Below, piece after piece: positions 1-6,525 of a stretch of 8,744 bases of DNA (positions within the stretch are counted from its first letter, which is position 1; the number at the start of each line of letters is the position of its first letter). The position numbers were made by a program, and so were the translations under genes. A model generated the notes under the pieces. It saw only the letters and a program-made list of their open reading frames with translations. It was not told the DNA's origin and did not search any database. The stretch is from assembly GCA_001796865.1 (NCBI GenBank), contig MGNQ01000022.1, forward strand, positions 30,086-38,829, written 5' to 3'. Origin of the DNA: Chloroflexi bacterium RBG_16_56_11. Lineage in GTDB: Bacteria; Chloroflexota; Dehalococcoidia; Dehalococcoidales; RBG-16-60-22.

Positions 1-545
1 ATAAAGCCGACGATACAAACGATAAAACGCAACGCGCCCGGTTCGAGTTTACATTCGACGAGCCGACCGAGCTCACTGGCTACATGAAGCTCAAGTTGTG
101 GGTCGAGGCGGCCGGCAGCGACGACATGGACCTGTTTGTCGCCGTGGAAAAAATCGACCGTACCGGATATATCGTCCCCTTCGCTTTTTTCGGCAACCAC
201 GACGACGGCCCGGTCGCCCTCGGCTGGCTGCGGGCCTCTCACCGCGAGCTCGATGAGGCGAAATCGACGCCTTACCAGCCGGTCCACACGCACCGGAAGG
301 AAATGAAGCTCAAGGCCGGTGAAATCGTGCCGGTGGAAATAGAAATCTGGCCTTCGAGTACGCTATTCGAGCAAGGTGAAAAGCTGCGCCTCGTCGTCCA
401 GGGGAGCGATATCTACTCCTACCCCGAGGGCGGGCACATGAACGCCCACACGGCCACGGTGAACAAGGGTGAACATATTATCCACACCGGCGGTAAGTAC
501 GATTCGCACCTGCTGGTGCCCGTAATTCCACCTCGCGAGCCTTGA
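1..545 (+). CDS. CocE/NonD family hydrolase, C-terminal fragment (5' end outside window)
   Basis: The frame is open from the left edge (first full codon at 3) to TGA at 543-545, giving 180 visible residues with no start, so the gene begins upstream of the window. The visible part looks like the C-terminal beta-sandwich (PepX_C-like) domain of CocE/NonD and X-Pro dipeptidyl-peptidase hydrolases. It has alternating beta-strands around 'GYMKLKLWVEA' and 'DMDLFVAVEKID', the family signature 'GWLRASHRELD', then 'EIVPVEIEIWPSS' and 'GEKLRLVVQGSD'. In these enzymes this domain follows an alpha/beta-hydrolase domain that carries the Ser-Asp-His triad; that part is off the window, so activity cannot be judged. 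Known members cleave esters or acyl-proline peptides, and the substrate here is unknown. It converges on the GntR gene, with 36 bp between the two stop codons. The family call is good; a precise function is not possible. Confidence 0.85.
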   Translation, partial: KADDTNDKTQRARFEFTFDEPTELTGYMKLKLWVEAAGSDDMDLFVAVEKIDRTGYIVPFAFFGNHDDGPVALGWLRASHRELDEAKSTPYQPVHTHRKEMKLKAGEIVPVEIEIWPSSTLFEQGEKLRLVVQGSDIYSYPEGGHMNAHTATVNKGEHIIHTGGKYDSHLLVPVIPPREP

Positions 546-562
546 AAGGCGTATATCCCGCG

Positions 563-575
563 AGCGGAAACCGCT
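563..575. terminator. Small hairpin between convergent genes (weak terminator candidate)
   Basis: AGCGG-AAA-CCGCT forms a perfect 5-bp stem with a 3-nt loop. It lies in the 36-bp gap between the CocE-like stop and the GntR stop, where a bidirectional terminator would be expected. The stem is short and no T-run follows on either strand, so it does not meet the usual intrinsic-terminator pattern. It may be chance. Confidence 0.25.
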
Positions 576-581
576 ACCTCC

Positions 582-1727
582 TCACAGGAAAGTGACGGTG
601 CCGGTCTGCGAGGTGTCATAGCCGCCCACCTTGTCCACCACCTCCCGGAACTCCGCGCTGTTCACCGTGCTCAGGAGCGTGGCCAGCAAACGGCTTCGGT
701 AACTCTCCCGGGTCATGACGAGGTCGTACCTTTCCCGGAAAAGCGGCAGAAAATCCAGGTCACAGCTGCGGGCGGCCGCTTCGATACCGAGGGCCACATC
801 CGCCTCGCCGCGGGCGATGGCCGTTCCGACGGCCAGGTGCGTGTCCATCTCCCGTTCGTATCCCCTGATTTCCTTAGGCTGGATGCCGAGTTGCCTCATC
901 TGGATATCGAGGAGCACCCGGGTACCCGCGCCTTTCTGCCGGTTGACGAAAGTTACGTCAGGTCGTTTCAAATCGGCAATACCCTTGATATGCCTCGGGT
1001 TGCCGCGGTGGTACATCAGTCCCTGGATACGGTAGGCCAGGTGAACGACGGCCACCTCGCGACCGGGCAAGATTCTCCTGACATACGGATAGTTGTACTC
1101 CCCGGTCTCTTCATCTAAGAGGTGAATGCCGGCCAGGTGGGCCCTCTCTTCCTGTAGGGCGATAAGGCCGCCGAGGCTGCCGGCATTGGTGACCTGCACC
1201 TCGACCTCATCACTGCGTTTCTTCAAGAGGTCGACCAGGATATTCAGGGCCAGGTCATGGCTGCCGACAACGCGAATCGATTCCACGGCTGCCGCTTTTA
1301 CCGGCGCTTCTTCCGGCTTGGCGGTCGCCTGTCTCTCTTCTCTCCAGCGTGACAGGTGCACGTAAAAAGCGGCCTCGACCTCCTCGGGACTGTAGCCCAG
1401 GCTCAGGACCTTCACGATATCATCGCTGACGATGCCCGAAAGCCTTCTCTGACGCGAAGCGACCAGCCCGGGATCGTCGGCTCCCCTGGCAACGATGGTG
1501 CCACCGCCCCTCCGCGATACAACCACTTTTTCCTGTTCAAGCTCCGCGTACGCCTTGACCACGGTATTCTGGTTAATGCCGAGAGAGTGCGCCATCCTTC
1601 TCACCGCCGGAAGATGGTCGCCGGGATTCAGACGGCCCGCAGCGATAAGCTGGCGGATATGGTCGGATATCTGCCGGTAAAGCGGCGCCGTCGCCAGTGG
1701 GTCGAGGTGAAAATCCGCTGATTCCAT
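582..1727 (-). CDS. GntR-family transcriptional regulator with PBP-like (molybdate-binding-type) effector domain
   Basis: This 381-aa protein is a predicted cytoplasmic DNA-binding regulator. Residues about 10-82 form a GntR/YtrA-type winged helix: 'APLYRQISDHIRQLI', 'GDHLPAVRRMAHSLGIN', 'NTVVKAYAELEQE' and the wing 'SRRGGGTIV'. A helical linker (about 90-145) precedes a periplasmic-binding-protein-like domain (about 150-370). That domain shows 'GSHD' at 155-158, 'FVNRQKGAGTR' at 260-270 and 'GEADVALGIEAAA' at 307-319, the pattern of PBP_like domains (PF12727/COG1910) annotated as molybdate-binding-like. The effector is not proven. The start is ATG at 1727 because the next upstream in-frame codons reach a TAA at 1742-1740 with no other start; no good Shine-Dalgarno is visible. 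It is divergent from the UroD-family gene, so autoregulation plus control of that operon is likely (inference). There is no signal peptide or membrane segment. Confidence 0.9.
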   Translation of the reverse strand: MESADFHLDPLATAPLYRQISDHIRQLIAAGRLNPGDHLPAVRRMAHSLGINQNTVVKAYAELEQEKVVVSRRGGGTIVARGADDPGLVASRQRRLSGIVSDDIVKVLSLGYSPEEVEAAFYVHLSRWREERQATAKPEEAPVKAAAVESIRVVGSHDLALNILVDLLKKRSDEVEVQVTNAGSLGGLIALQEERAHLAGIHLLDEETGEYNYPYVRRILPGREVAVVHLAYRIQGLMYHRGNPRHIKGIADLKRPDVTFVNRQKGAGTRVLLDIQMRQLGIQPKEIRGYEREMDTHLAVGTAIARGEADVALGIEAAARSCDLDFLPLFRERYDLVMTRESYRSRLLATLLSTVNSAEFREVVDKVGGYDTSQTGTVTFL

Positions 1728-1738
1728 GGTCGTTACAA

Positions 1739-1776
1739 ATTATAATAACATAATCATTCAAGCAGTGATTAGTCAA
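1739..1776 (-). promoter_or_regulatory. Candidate promoter of the GntR gene
   Basis: On the minus strand, TTGACT (1776-1771) is followed after 18 bp by TATGTT (1752-1747), a plausible sigma70-type pair. A perfect TATAAT also lies at 1744-1739, but with no good -35 at the right distance. Either choice puts the transcription start within about 5-15 nt of the ATG at 1727, so the mRNA would have a very short leader or none, which fits the missing Shine-Dalgarno. This is sequence inspection only. Confidence 0.5.
1751..1771. promoter_or_regulatory. Candidate operator dyad 1: TAATCA-N9-TGATTA
   Basis: A perfect 6-bp inverted repeat with a 9-bp spacer, centred at 1761. It fills the space between the proposed -35 and -10 of the GntR gene, where a bound dimer would block RNA polymerase. 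GntR-family proteins bind such dyads as dimers. The assignment to this regulator is inferred from position, not from a known consensus. Confidence 0.45.
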
Positions 1777-1788
1777 ACCGCTCGCCTT

Positions 1789-1817
1789 TTGTATTATTTC
1801 TACTGCGCTGTTATAAT
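1789..1817 (+). promoter_or_regulatory. Candidate sigma70 promoter of the UroD-ThDP operon
   Basis: TTGTAT (1789-1794) and a perfect TATAAT (1812-1817) are separated by 17 bp, the optimal spacing. Transcription would start near 1824, leaving a leader of about 50 nt before the ATG at 1873. The promoter lies inside the upstream extension of the open frame (which could nominally start at 1726), supporting the downstream start. The -35 matches TTGACA at only three positions. Confidence 0.6.
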
Positions 1818-1829
1818 CCATAAAGATTA
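1814..1829. promoter_or_regulatory. Candidate operator dyad 2: TAATC-N6-GATTA
   Basis: A 5-bp inverted repeat with a 6-bp spacer, centred near 1821.5. It overlaps the -10 box and the expected start point of the UroD-family promoter. It uses the same half-site as dyad 1 but with different spacing (N6 here; N11 between the same 5-mers there), so the two may not be bound in the same way. Its position would suit repression. Confidence 0.35.
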
Positions 1830-1860
1830 CCTGCAACCAGCTATCAAAACCCGAGAAAGT

Positions 1861-1866
1861 AGAGGA
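1861..1866 (+). promoter_or_regulatory. Ribosome binding site deciding the UroD-family start
   Basis: AGAGGA lies 6 nt before the ATG at 1873. It favours that start over the in-frame ATG at 1726, which sits before the proposed promoter and would add 49 residues unlike the rest of the protein. Confidence 0.7.
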
Positions 1867-1872
1867 CCTAGC

Positions 1873-3219
1873 ATGACGGAAAAGACCTGGGCGGAAATGA
1901 CCCCCCAAGAAAAAAGGGAGCGGCGATTCAATAACTGGCTGAACAACTGGGGGAATCCGTTCGCCGACACTGAGGCTGAAAAGGCGCACCGGACCCGGGT
2001 GCAGCGGCTCATCGACGTTTATAACGTGAGGGAGCCGGACAGGGTACCGGTCAATCTGCCCGTGGGTAATTTACCGTTCAAACTGTTCGGTATCAATACC
2101 CGCACCGCCATGTACGATTACGACAAGGCGCTGCAGGCCATCGCGAGCTTCAATGAGAAATACTCGGCGGAGCTGGAGTACACCGCCGGCCCCTTTTTCA
2201 CCCCGGGCCGGATCCTGGACCTCCTGGACTATAAAATATACGCCTGGCCGGGGCACGGCATCCCGGAAAACGCGACCGGCTGGCAGTACATCGAAGGTGA
2301 GTATATGAAGGTCGATGAATATGACGACCTCATCCGCGACCCTTCCGATTTCTGGATAAGGACCTACCTGCCCCGCGTCTTTGGCATCATGGAGCCGATG
2401 AGGATGTTCCAGCCCTTCACCAATATCACAGAAAACGTCCATGTCGGACAATTCATGCCGCTGGCCATGCCGCCAGTTCAGGAGATGCTCCAGAGAATGC
2501 TGGAGGTCGGCAAAGAGTACCAGAGAGTCATGGAGGTCATGATGAGGGGAGGCGGCGGGGGGATGATGTCCATGGGTCTTTCCGCCTTTATCGGCGGTTT
2601 CGCCAAGGCACCTTTCGATACCATCGGGGACACGCTCCGCGGCACCCAGGGCATCATGACGGACATGTTTCGCCGGCCCGATAAGCTCCTGGAAGCGCTT
2701 GACGTGATTGCCGACCTGACCATCAGCACGATTTTAAAGTCGCCTAACATCGACAGGATGACGACGGTAAGCTATCCCCTCCACAAAGCGGCCGACGGCT
2801 GGATGTCCCAGCAGAAATTCGACACGTTTTACTGGCCTTCCCTGAAAAAGGTCATGGATGCACTTATCAATGAAGGCCTGCTCCAGAACCTCTTCGCCGA
2901 GGGCAGCTACGATACCCGCCTCGAGTACATCGACCAGTTCCCCAGGGGCGCTGTCACCTGGTACTTCGACCGCACGGACATGTCCCGGGCGAAAAAGATA
3001 CTCGGCAAGAAGTGCTGCATCCAGGGCAACGTGCCCTCGTCGATGATAATTACCGGCTCGCCGCAAGAGGTGAAAGAGTACTGCCGCAAACTGATAGAAG
3101 ACTGCGGCAAGGGAGGCGGATTTATCCTGGCGGCCGGTTCTATTGCGGACAACCCGAAGCTGGAAAACCTCAAGGCGATGATGGCCGCGGTGCGGGAGTA
3201 CGGTTCCTACCGCAAGTAA
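1873..3219 (+). CDS. Uroporphyrinogen decarboxylase (UroD/MtaA) superfamily protein, probable methyltransferase-like
   Basis: This 448-aa cytoplasmic protein matches the UroD-superfamily barrel that includes HemE and the cobamide-dependent methyltransferases MtaA, MtbA and CmuA. The N-terminal 'RVQRLIDVYNVREPDRVPV' (42-60) is the usual entry to the fold. 'GDTLRGTQGIMTDMFRRPDK' (252-271) and the C-terminal 'CIQGNVPSSMIITGSPQEV' (382-400) followed by 'CGKGGGFILAAGS' (411-423) are typical of the family. At the position where MtaA-type enzymes carry the zinc-binding His-x-Cys motif, this protein reads 'NLFAEGSYDTRLEYI' (339-353), with neither His nor Cys, so Cys-zinc thiol activation is doubtful. 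At about 450 aa it is longer than HemE (about 350) because of extra N-terminal sequence. A Gly5 run (226-230) probably forms a flexible loop. It is first in a + strand operon, 43 bp ahead of the ThDP enzyme. The superfamily call is strong; the substrate is unknown, and a true haem role is unlikely. Confidence 0.88.
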   Translation: MTEKTWAEMTPQEKRERRFNNWLNNWGNPFADTEAEKAHRTRVQRLIDVYNVREPDRVPVNLPVGNLPFKLFGINTRTAMYDYDKALQAIASFNEKYSAELEYTAGPFFTPGRILDLLDYKIYAWPGHGIPENATGWQYIEGEYMKVDEYDDLIRDPSDFWIRTYLPRVFGIMEPMRMFQPFTNITENVHVGQFMPLAMPPVQEMLQRMLEVGKEYQRVMEVMMRGGGGGMMSMGLSAFIGGFAKAPFDTIGDTLRGTQGIMTDMFRRPDKLLEALDVIADLTISTILKSPNIDRMTTVSYPLHKAADGWMSQQKFDTFYWPSLKKVMDALINEGLLQNLFAEGSYDTRLEYIDQFPRGAVTWYFDRTDMSRAKKILGKKCCIQGNVPSSMIITGSPQEVKEYCRKLIEDCGKGGGFILAAGSIADNPKLENLKAMMAAVREYGSYRK

Positions 3220-3228
3220 ACAAGCCCG

Positions 3229-3245
3229 CGCGGACCGCCTCCGCG
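3229..3245 (+). other. Intercistronic hairpin next to the ThDP-enzyme RBS
   Basis: CGCGGA-CCGCC-TCCGCG makes a 6-bp, all but one GC, stem with a 5-nt loop in the 43-bp gap between the UroD-family stop and the ThDP-enzyme start. It ends 2 nt before the Shine-Dalgarno (AGGAGA, 3248-3253). No T-run follows, so it is not a terminator. It could stabilise the upstream message or tune translation of the downstream gene (inference). Confidence 0.3.
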
Positions 3246-3262
3246 GCAGGAGAGTCGAAACG

Positions 3263-4939
3263 ATGGAAGACTACGGGACGATTCAGGCTATCATCGACGT
3301 GATGAACGCCAATGGCGTGAAACACGTGTTTTTCAATCCGGGGATAGATAACGTCCCGGTGCTGGAAACACTCTCCCAGTACCAGGCGACCGGGCGCACT
3401 GCGCCCCGTGGCATACTTTGCCTGGATGAGTTCGTCGCTATGACGGCTGCCCACGGCAACTACATGGCCTCGGGGCTGCCGCAGGTGGTCTCGGTGCACT
3501 CGGAGCTCGGTACGTTGCAGATAGGCGGCGCCCTGCACAACGCCCAGTGGGGAAAAGTGCCGGTGGTCTTTTTTACCGAGACACAGGGGCCACCCCAGCG
3601 TACCGACTGGCGCGGCGAGCCGTTCGACCAGGGCACCATGGTGCGCAACTTCGTTAAGTGGGACCACCAGATGACCGCCGACGAAGATATCTGCGATATT
3701 TTCCAGAAGGCATTTAATATCGCCACCACGGAGCCCTGCGGGCCGGTTTACCTGTCCCTGCCACGAGACGTCTTGTGGAAAAAATGCGAGGCTCCGGAGA
3801 AGACTCCTTCGGTTTCAAGTCCCGGGGAATCGGTACTCCGGGCAGACGCCGGCGCCCTGGAAAAGGCCGCCGAAATACTGCTCAAGGCGGAAAACCCGCT
3901 CATCGTCACCGGCTACCTCGGCCGGAACACCGGGGCGGTGGCTATGCTGATAAAGCTCGCGGAGACGCTTGCCGCCCGGGTGAGCACGTCCGATATCCGC
4001 GTAAATTTCCCGACGACCCATCCCCTGGCGGCCTATATGCCGCCCGCGCGCGGTTTCGGCAGTCCGCTGCTGGCGACCGCCGACGTAATACTGGCCATCG
4101 ACTACGACATGCATTACGCTTCGCCGCCGATGTCGCTGCACCCGGACACAAAAGTAATCCACATCGACGTGGATACGGCGAAGAAAGGCGTACCCCTTTG
4201 GGGCAAAAAACCGGATATCCTCATAAGGGCCGATTCCCGGCAGGCCGTACCGGCGTTGACCGGCTTAATCGAGGGGAAATTAACAGCGGGGAGACGGAAA
4301 AAGCTGCGGGAAAGATACGCCCTGCTGGAAGCCGAACACAACAAGCTGGACAACGAATGGCAGGCGCTGGCGAAGAGTCACGCCGGCCATAAACCGATTA
4401 CCGCCCACTGGCTCAGCCGCTGTATAGACGAGGTCATTGACGACGACACGATAATCGTGAACCAGACCATTTCGCCTTCCCAAATCGTGGCGCATCTGGT
4501 CCACCGCTCCCAACCGGGAACACTGTTATCGTGTGCCGGCGGCTGCATCGGCTGGGCGCCGGGGGCGGCGCTGGGCGTCAAGCTGGCCAGGCCGGACAAG
4601 ACCGTGGTCAGCCTGATGGGCGATGGCGCCTTTATCTACGGCTGCCCGGAGGCCTCACTGTGGTCGGCGGACTTCTATAAAGCTCCGTTCCTGGCCGTCA
4701 TCTACGATAACCGGGGCTACGGGGCTATCAAGGGGCTTTTCCGCGAGAAATACGACGTCGACAATATGGGGGCGGATATCTCCGTCCCGCCCGACTACTC
4801 CCTTATTGCCCGGGCCTGCCGCGCCTACGGGCGCATAGTCGAAGACCCCGGGGATGTCCCGAAGGCGCTGAAGGACTGCCTGGCTATGGTGCGCTCCGGT
4901 CAGCCCGCCGTTCTGGACGCGAGACTGGAACCGGTGTAA
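3263..4939 (+). CDS. Thiamine-diphosphate-dependent decarboxylase, benzoylformate decarboxylase/acetolactate synthase superfamily
   Basis: This 558-aa enzyme has the three-domain ThDP architecture: Pyr domain about 1-175, central domain about 190-335, PP domain about 375-555. E56 in 'LCLDEFVAM' is the cofactor-activating glutamate. 'GDG' at 453-455 with N483 ('YDN') is the Mg-ThDP motif with normal spacing. 'FFNPG' (23-27), 'SVHSELGT' (77-84), 'VKW' (131-133) and 'GPVYLSLPRD' (160-169) recall benzoylformate decarboxylase (BFD) more than acetolactate synthase. H79 falls where BFD has its catalytic His70, and H284 may replace His281. BFD Ser26 is replaced by I28, so the substrate probably differs. 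The likely reaction is non-oxidative 2-oxoacid decarboxylation to an aldehyde, or a related C-C lyase or ligase step (inference). The start is ATG at 3263, with AGGAGA 9 nt upstream. It is co-oriented with the UroD-family gene and probably co-transcribed. The BFD comparison is from memory. Confidence 0.9.
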   Translation: MEDYGTIQAIIDVMNANGVKHVFFNPGIDNVPVLETLSQYQATGRTAPRGILCLDEFVAMTAAHGNYMASGLPQVVSVHSELGTLQIGGALHNAQWGKVPVVFFTETQGPPQRTDWRGEPFDQGTMVRNFVKWDHQMTADEDICDIFQKAFNIATTEPCGPVYLSLPRDVLWKKCEAPEKTPSVSSPGESVLRADAGALEKAAEILLKAENPLIVTGYLGRNTGAVAMLIKLAETLAARVSTSDIRVNFPTTHPLAAYMPPARGFGSPLLATADVILAIDYDMHYASPPMSLHPDTKVIHIDVDTAKKGVPLWGKKPDILIRADSRQAVPALTGLIEGKLTAGRRKKLRERYALLEAEHNKLDNEWQALAKSHAGHKPITAHWLSRCIDEVIDDDTIIVNQTISPSQIVAHLVHRSQPGTLLSCAGGCIGWAPGAALGVKLARPDKTVVSLMGDGAFIYGCPEASLWSADFYKAPFLAVIYDNRGYGAIKGLFREKYDVDNMGADISVPPDYSLIARACRAYGRIVEDPGDVPKALKDCLAMVRSGQPAVLDARLEPV

Positions 4940-4949
4940 TACGACGGTG

Positions 4950-6491
4950 TCACGGTATGGCCGGTTTGTGCCTGATGTCCTTCCAGGCGCGTCGTTCCGC
5001 ATCGTAGGGCGCAGCTTCCACCCGGATATCTTTACCCAGCATCATCGTCAGGCGTTTGCTGCCGTAGACCGGCCACTTCCCGGTACAATCGCAGGAGGGG
5101 TCGCCGGTACGGGCGAAGGCAATCCAGGCATCTTGAATATACTTCGCCAGCTTATCCGCATCGGGGCCGGTGCCGCAGAACGCATCGTTATAGCTCCCGA
5201 AGACAAAGCCGATTTCCAGTGCGTGGCAGGCGCCGAGGGCGCCGCCGGCTACCGGAGACTTCCAGGTAAATAAATAGTTGTAAGCTTTCTGGCCATTATC
5301 GCGCTGGGCTTCGACCAGCTCGAGAGAGGGAATCCGGAACATGAGGTCAGTATTCACAGCCGATAAAATTTCCACCGGGGTGTCCGGCTCGCCCCGCTTC
5401 CGCCTGGCCTCGTGATAGTCCTTCACCAGGCCGCTGACATTTTCGCGCGGTATCAACGCGCTGAGACGTCTAACCAGCCCGGTTTCGTCAAGATTATCGA
5501 TATCCGGCTGCATCGCCCCGAAGAGTTTCCACTCTTCCAGGTTGGTGCCGATGACCGCGATAATGTCTCTGGAAGCGCCTCCCCGTGAGAGCTTATTGGG
5601 CACATCCGGGATGATTTCCCCATCGATTACCGGTACCGTCGCCGTTATCCTGGCGGGCCGGCCGCCGGAGAGCGAATCGGTGCGCATTTTCAACTCAATT
5701 TCAAGTAACCGGGCCGGTGTGAGATCTCTTAATCCCTCGATATCGTTCTTTTTAACGCCGCAAAACCGGAAAAAGCTCTCGGTGGCCAGGTTCTCGTCAT
5801 CCAGCGGAACGGCGGTGCTGCCCACGCCGCTTTCGAGAATACCTTTCTGAAAAAGGCCCTTCGCCGAGGGCATGACCATCAGGCAGCCGATACTCATGCC
5901 TCCGGCCGACTCCCCGAAGACGGTTATATTACCGGGGTCACCACCGAAGAACGTGATATTATCCTTTACCCATTTCAGGGCCGCCACCTGGTCCATCAGT
6001 CCTTCGTTCCCGGTAGCCGGAATCTTGCCATCGGTGACGTCTTTGAGTCGTAAAAATCCGAGCAGTCCCAGTCGATAGTTGATGGTCACCAGGACGATAT
6101 TCCCGCGTTTAGGTAACACGGCGCTATCGTACGTCGCCTCGGAACCCGAACCTATCGTGAAAGCGCCTCCATGTATCCAGACCATGACCGGCCGGCGGGC
6201 TTCGTCAAGGCCCGGCGTCCAGATATTCAGGAAAAGGCAGTCTTCAGCCTGGGGCTGCTCCAGGTGTACGATGGGCCCTCCGACCATCGGGTTCTGGGGT
6301 GCTATCGGTCCGAACTCTTTGACCTTGCGTACGCCGTCCCAGGGTTTGACCGGCTAGGGTGGCATCCAGCGCAGGTTGCCGACCGGCGGGGCTGCGTACG
6401 GGATTCCCTTAAAGACATAAATGCCGTCCTCATAGCTGCCTTCAACTTTTCCCGACCTGGTGCTGACGAGCGATGGTTTCGGACTACTCAT
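4950..6491 (-). pseudogene. Type-B carboxylesterase, frame interrupted by one in-frame TAG
   Basis: Read through the stop, this is a complete 513-residue type-B carboxylesterase (family norm about 500-550). The N-terminus 'VEGSYEDGIYVFKGIPYAAP' runs to 'RWMPP' (residue 45), then TAG at codon 46, then in the same frame 'PVKPWDGVRKVKEFGPIAPQ'. Family members usually read 'PPQP.. PWDGVR' here, so TAG sits where CAG (Gln) would be. Everything after it is intact: 'EDCLFLNIW' (83-91), oxyanion 'HGG' (107-109), nucleophile S195 in 'GESAGG', acid E320 in 'GTNLEEW' and H423 in 'ACHALEIG'. There is no signal peptide, so it would be a cytoplasmic ester hydrolase. The start is ATG at 6491 with an excellent RBS. 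The internal ATG at 6287 has no RBS and would lose the N-terminal strands. It is last in the AOR operon, 34 bp after the ferredoxin stop. It could be a recent pseudogene, a sequencing error or recoding; the strong conservation suggests the first two. Confidence 0.85.
6354..6356 (-). other. In-frame amber codon (TAG) inside the carboxylesterase
   Basis: The plus strand reads CTA, giving TAG on the coding strand. The preceding codons are CCA and CCC (Pro-Pro) and the following ones CCG GTC AAA CCC TGG (PVKPW), so the frame is unchanged across it. One C-to-T change from CAG explains it. None of the other visible stops in the window is TAG: four are TGA and three are TAA. Confidence 0.9.
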
Positions 6492-6496
6492 CTCGA

Positions 6497-6502
6497 CTCC
6501 TT
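6497..6502 (-). promoter_or_regulatory. Ribosome binding site of the carboxylesterase
   Basis: The coding strand reads AAGGAG, then TCGAG, then ATG at 6491: a near-consensus Shine-Dalgarno with a 5-nt spacer. It fixes the start at 6491 and shows that the short N-terminal segment before the TAG belongs to this gene. Confidence 0.85.
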
Positions 6503-6525
6503 TTTTGAATCGATATTCCCGAATA

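Noticed and set aside
1726..1872. In-frame N-terminal extension of 49 residues for the UroD-family protein (ATG at 1726)
   Set aside because: It spans the AT-rich promoter and dyads, has no RBS, overlaps the GntR start, and its residues do not look like the family. The ATG at 1873 has a good RBS.
2548..2562. Gly5-coding run ending in six G (2557-2562) as a frameshift or slippage site
   Set aside because: The frame is intact on both sides and family-like sequence continues, so nothing indicates slippage.
3012..4392. Long overlapping open frames such as 3012-3302 and 3775-4392 (+) and many on the opposite strand
   Set aside because: Their products are Arg/Pro/Gly-rich or low-complexity, lack RBSs and family motifs, and lie within well-supported genes. 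They are by-products of high GC content.
4929..4966. Inverted repeat AACCGG ... CCGGTT around the convergent stops of the ThDP enzyme and the esterase, as a terminator
   Set aside because: The arms are 6 bp with a 26-nt loop and no T-run. This is too weak to call, though some terminator is expected there.
4950..6287. Carboxylesterase starting at the internal ATG at 6287
   Set aside because: No RBS precedes it, and the conserved N-terminal strands are found in the same frame upstream with a strong RBS at 6497-6502. The gene is better read as one broken frame from 6491.
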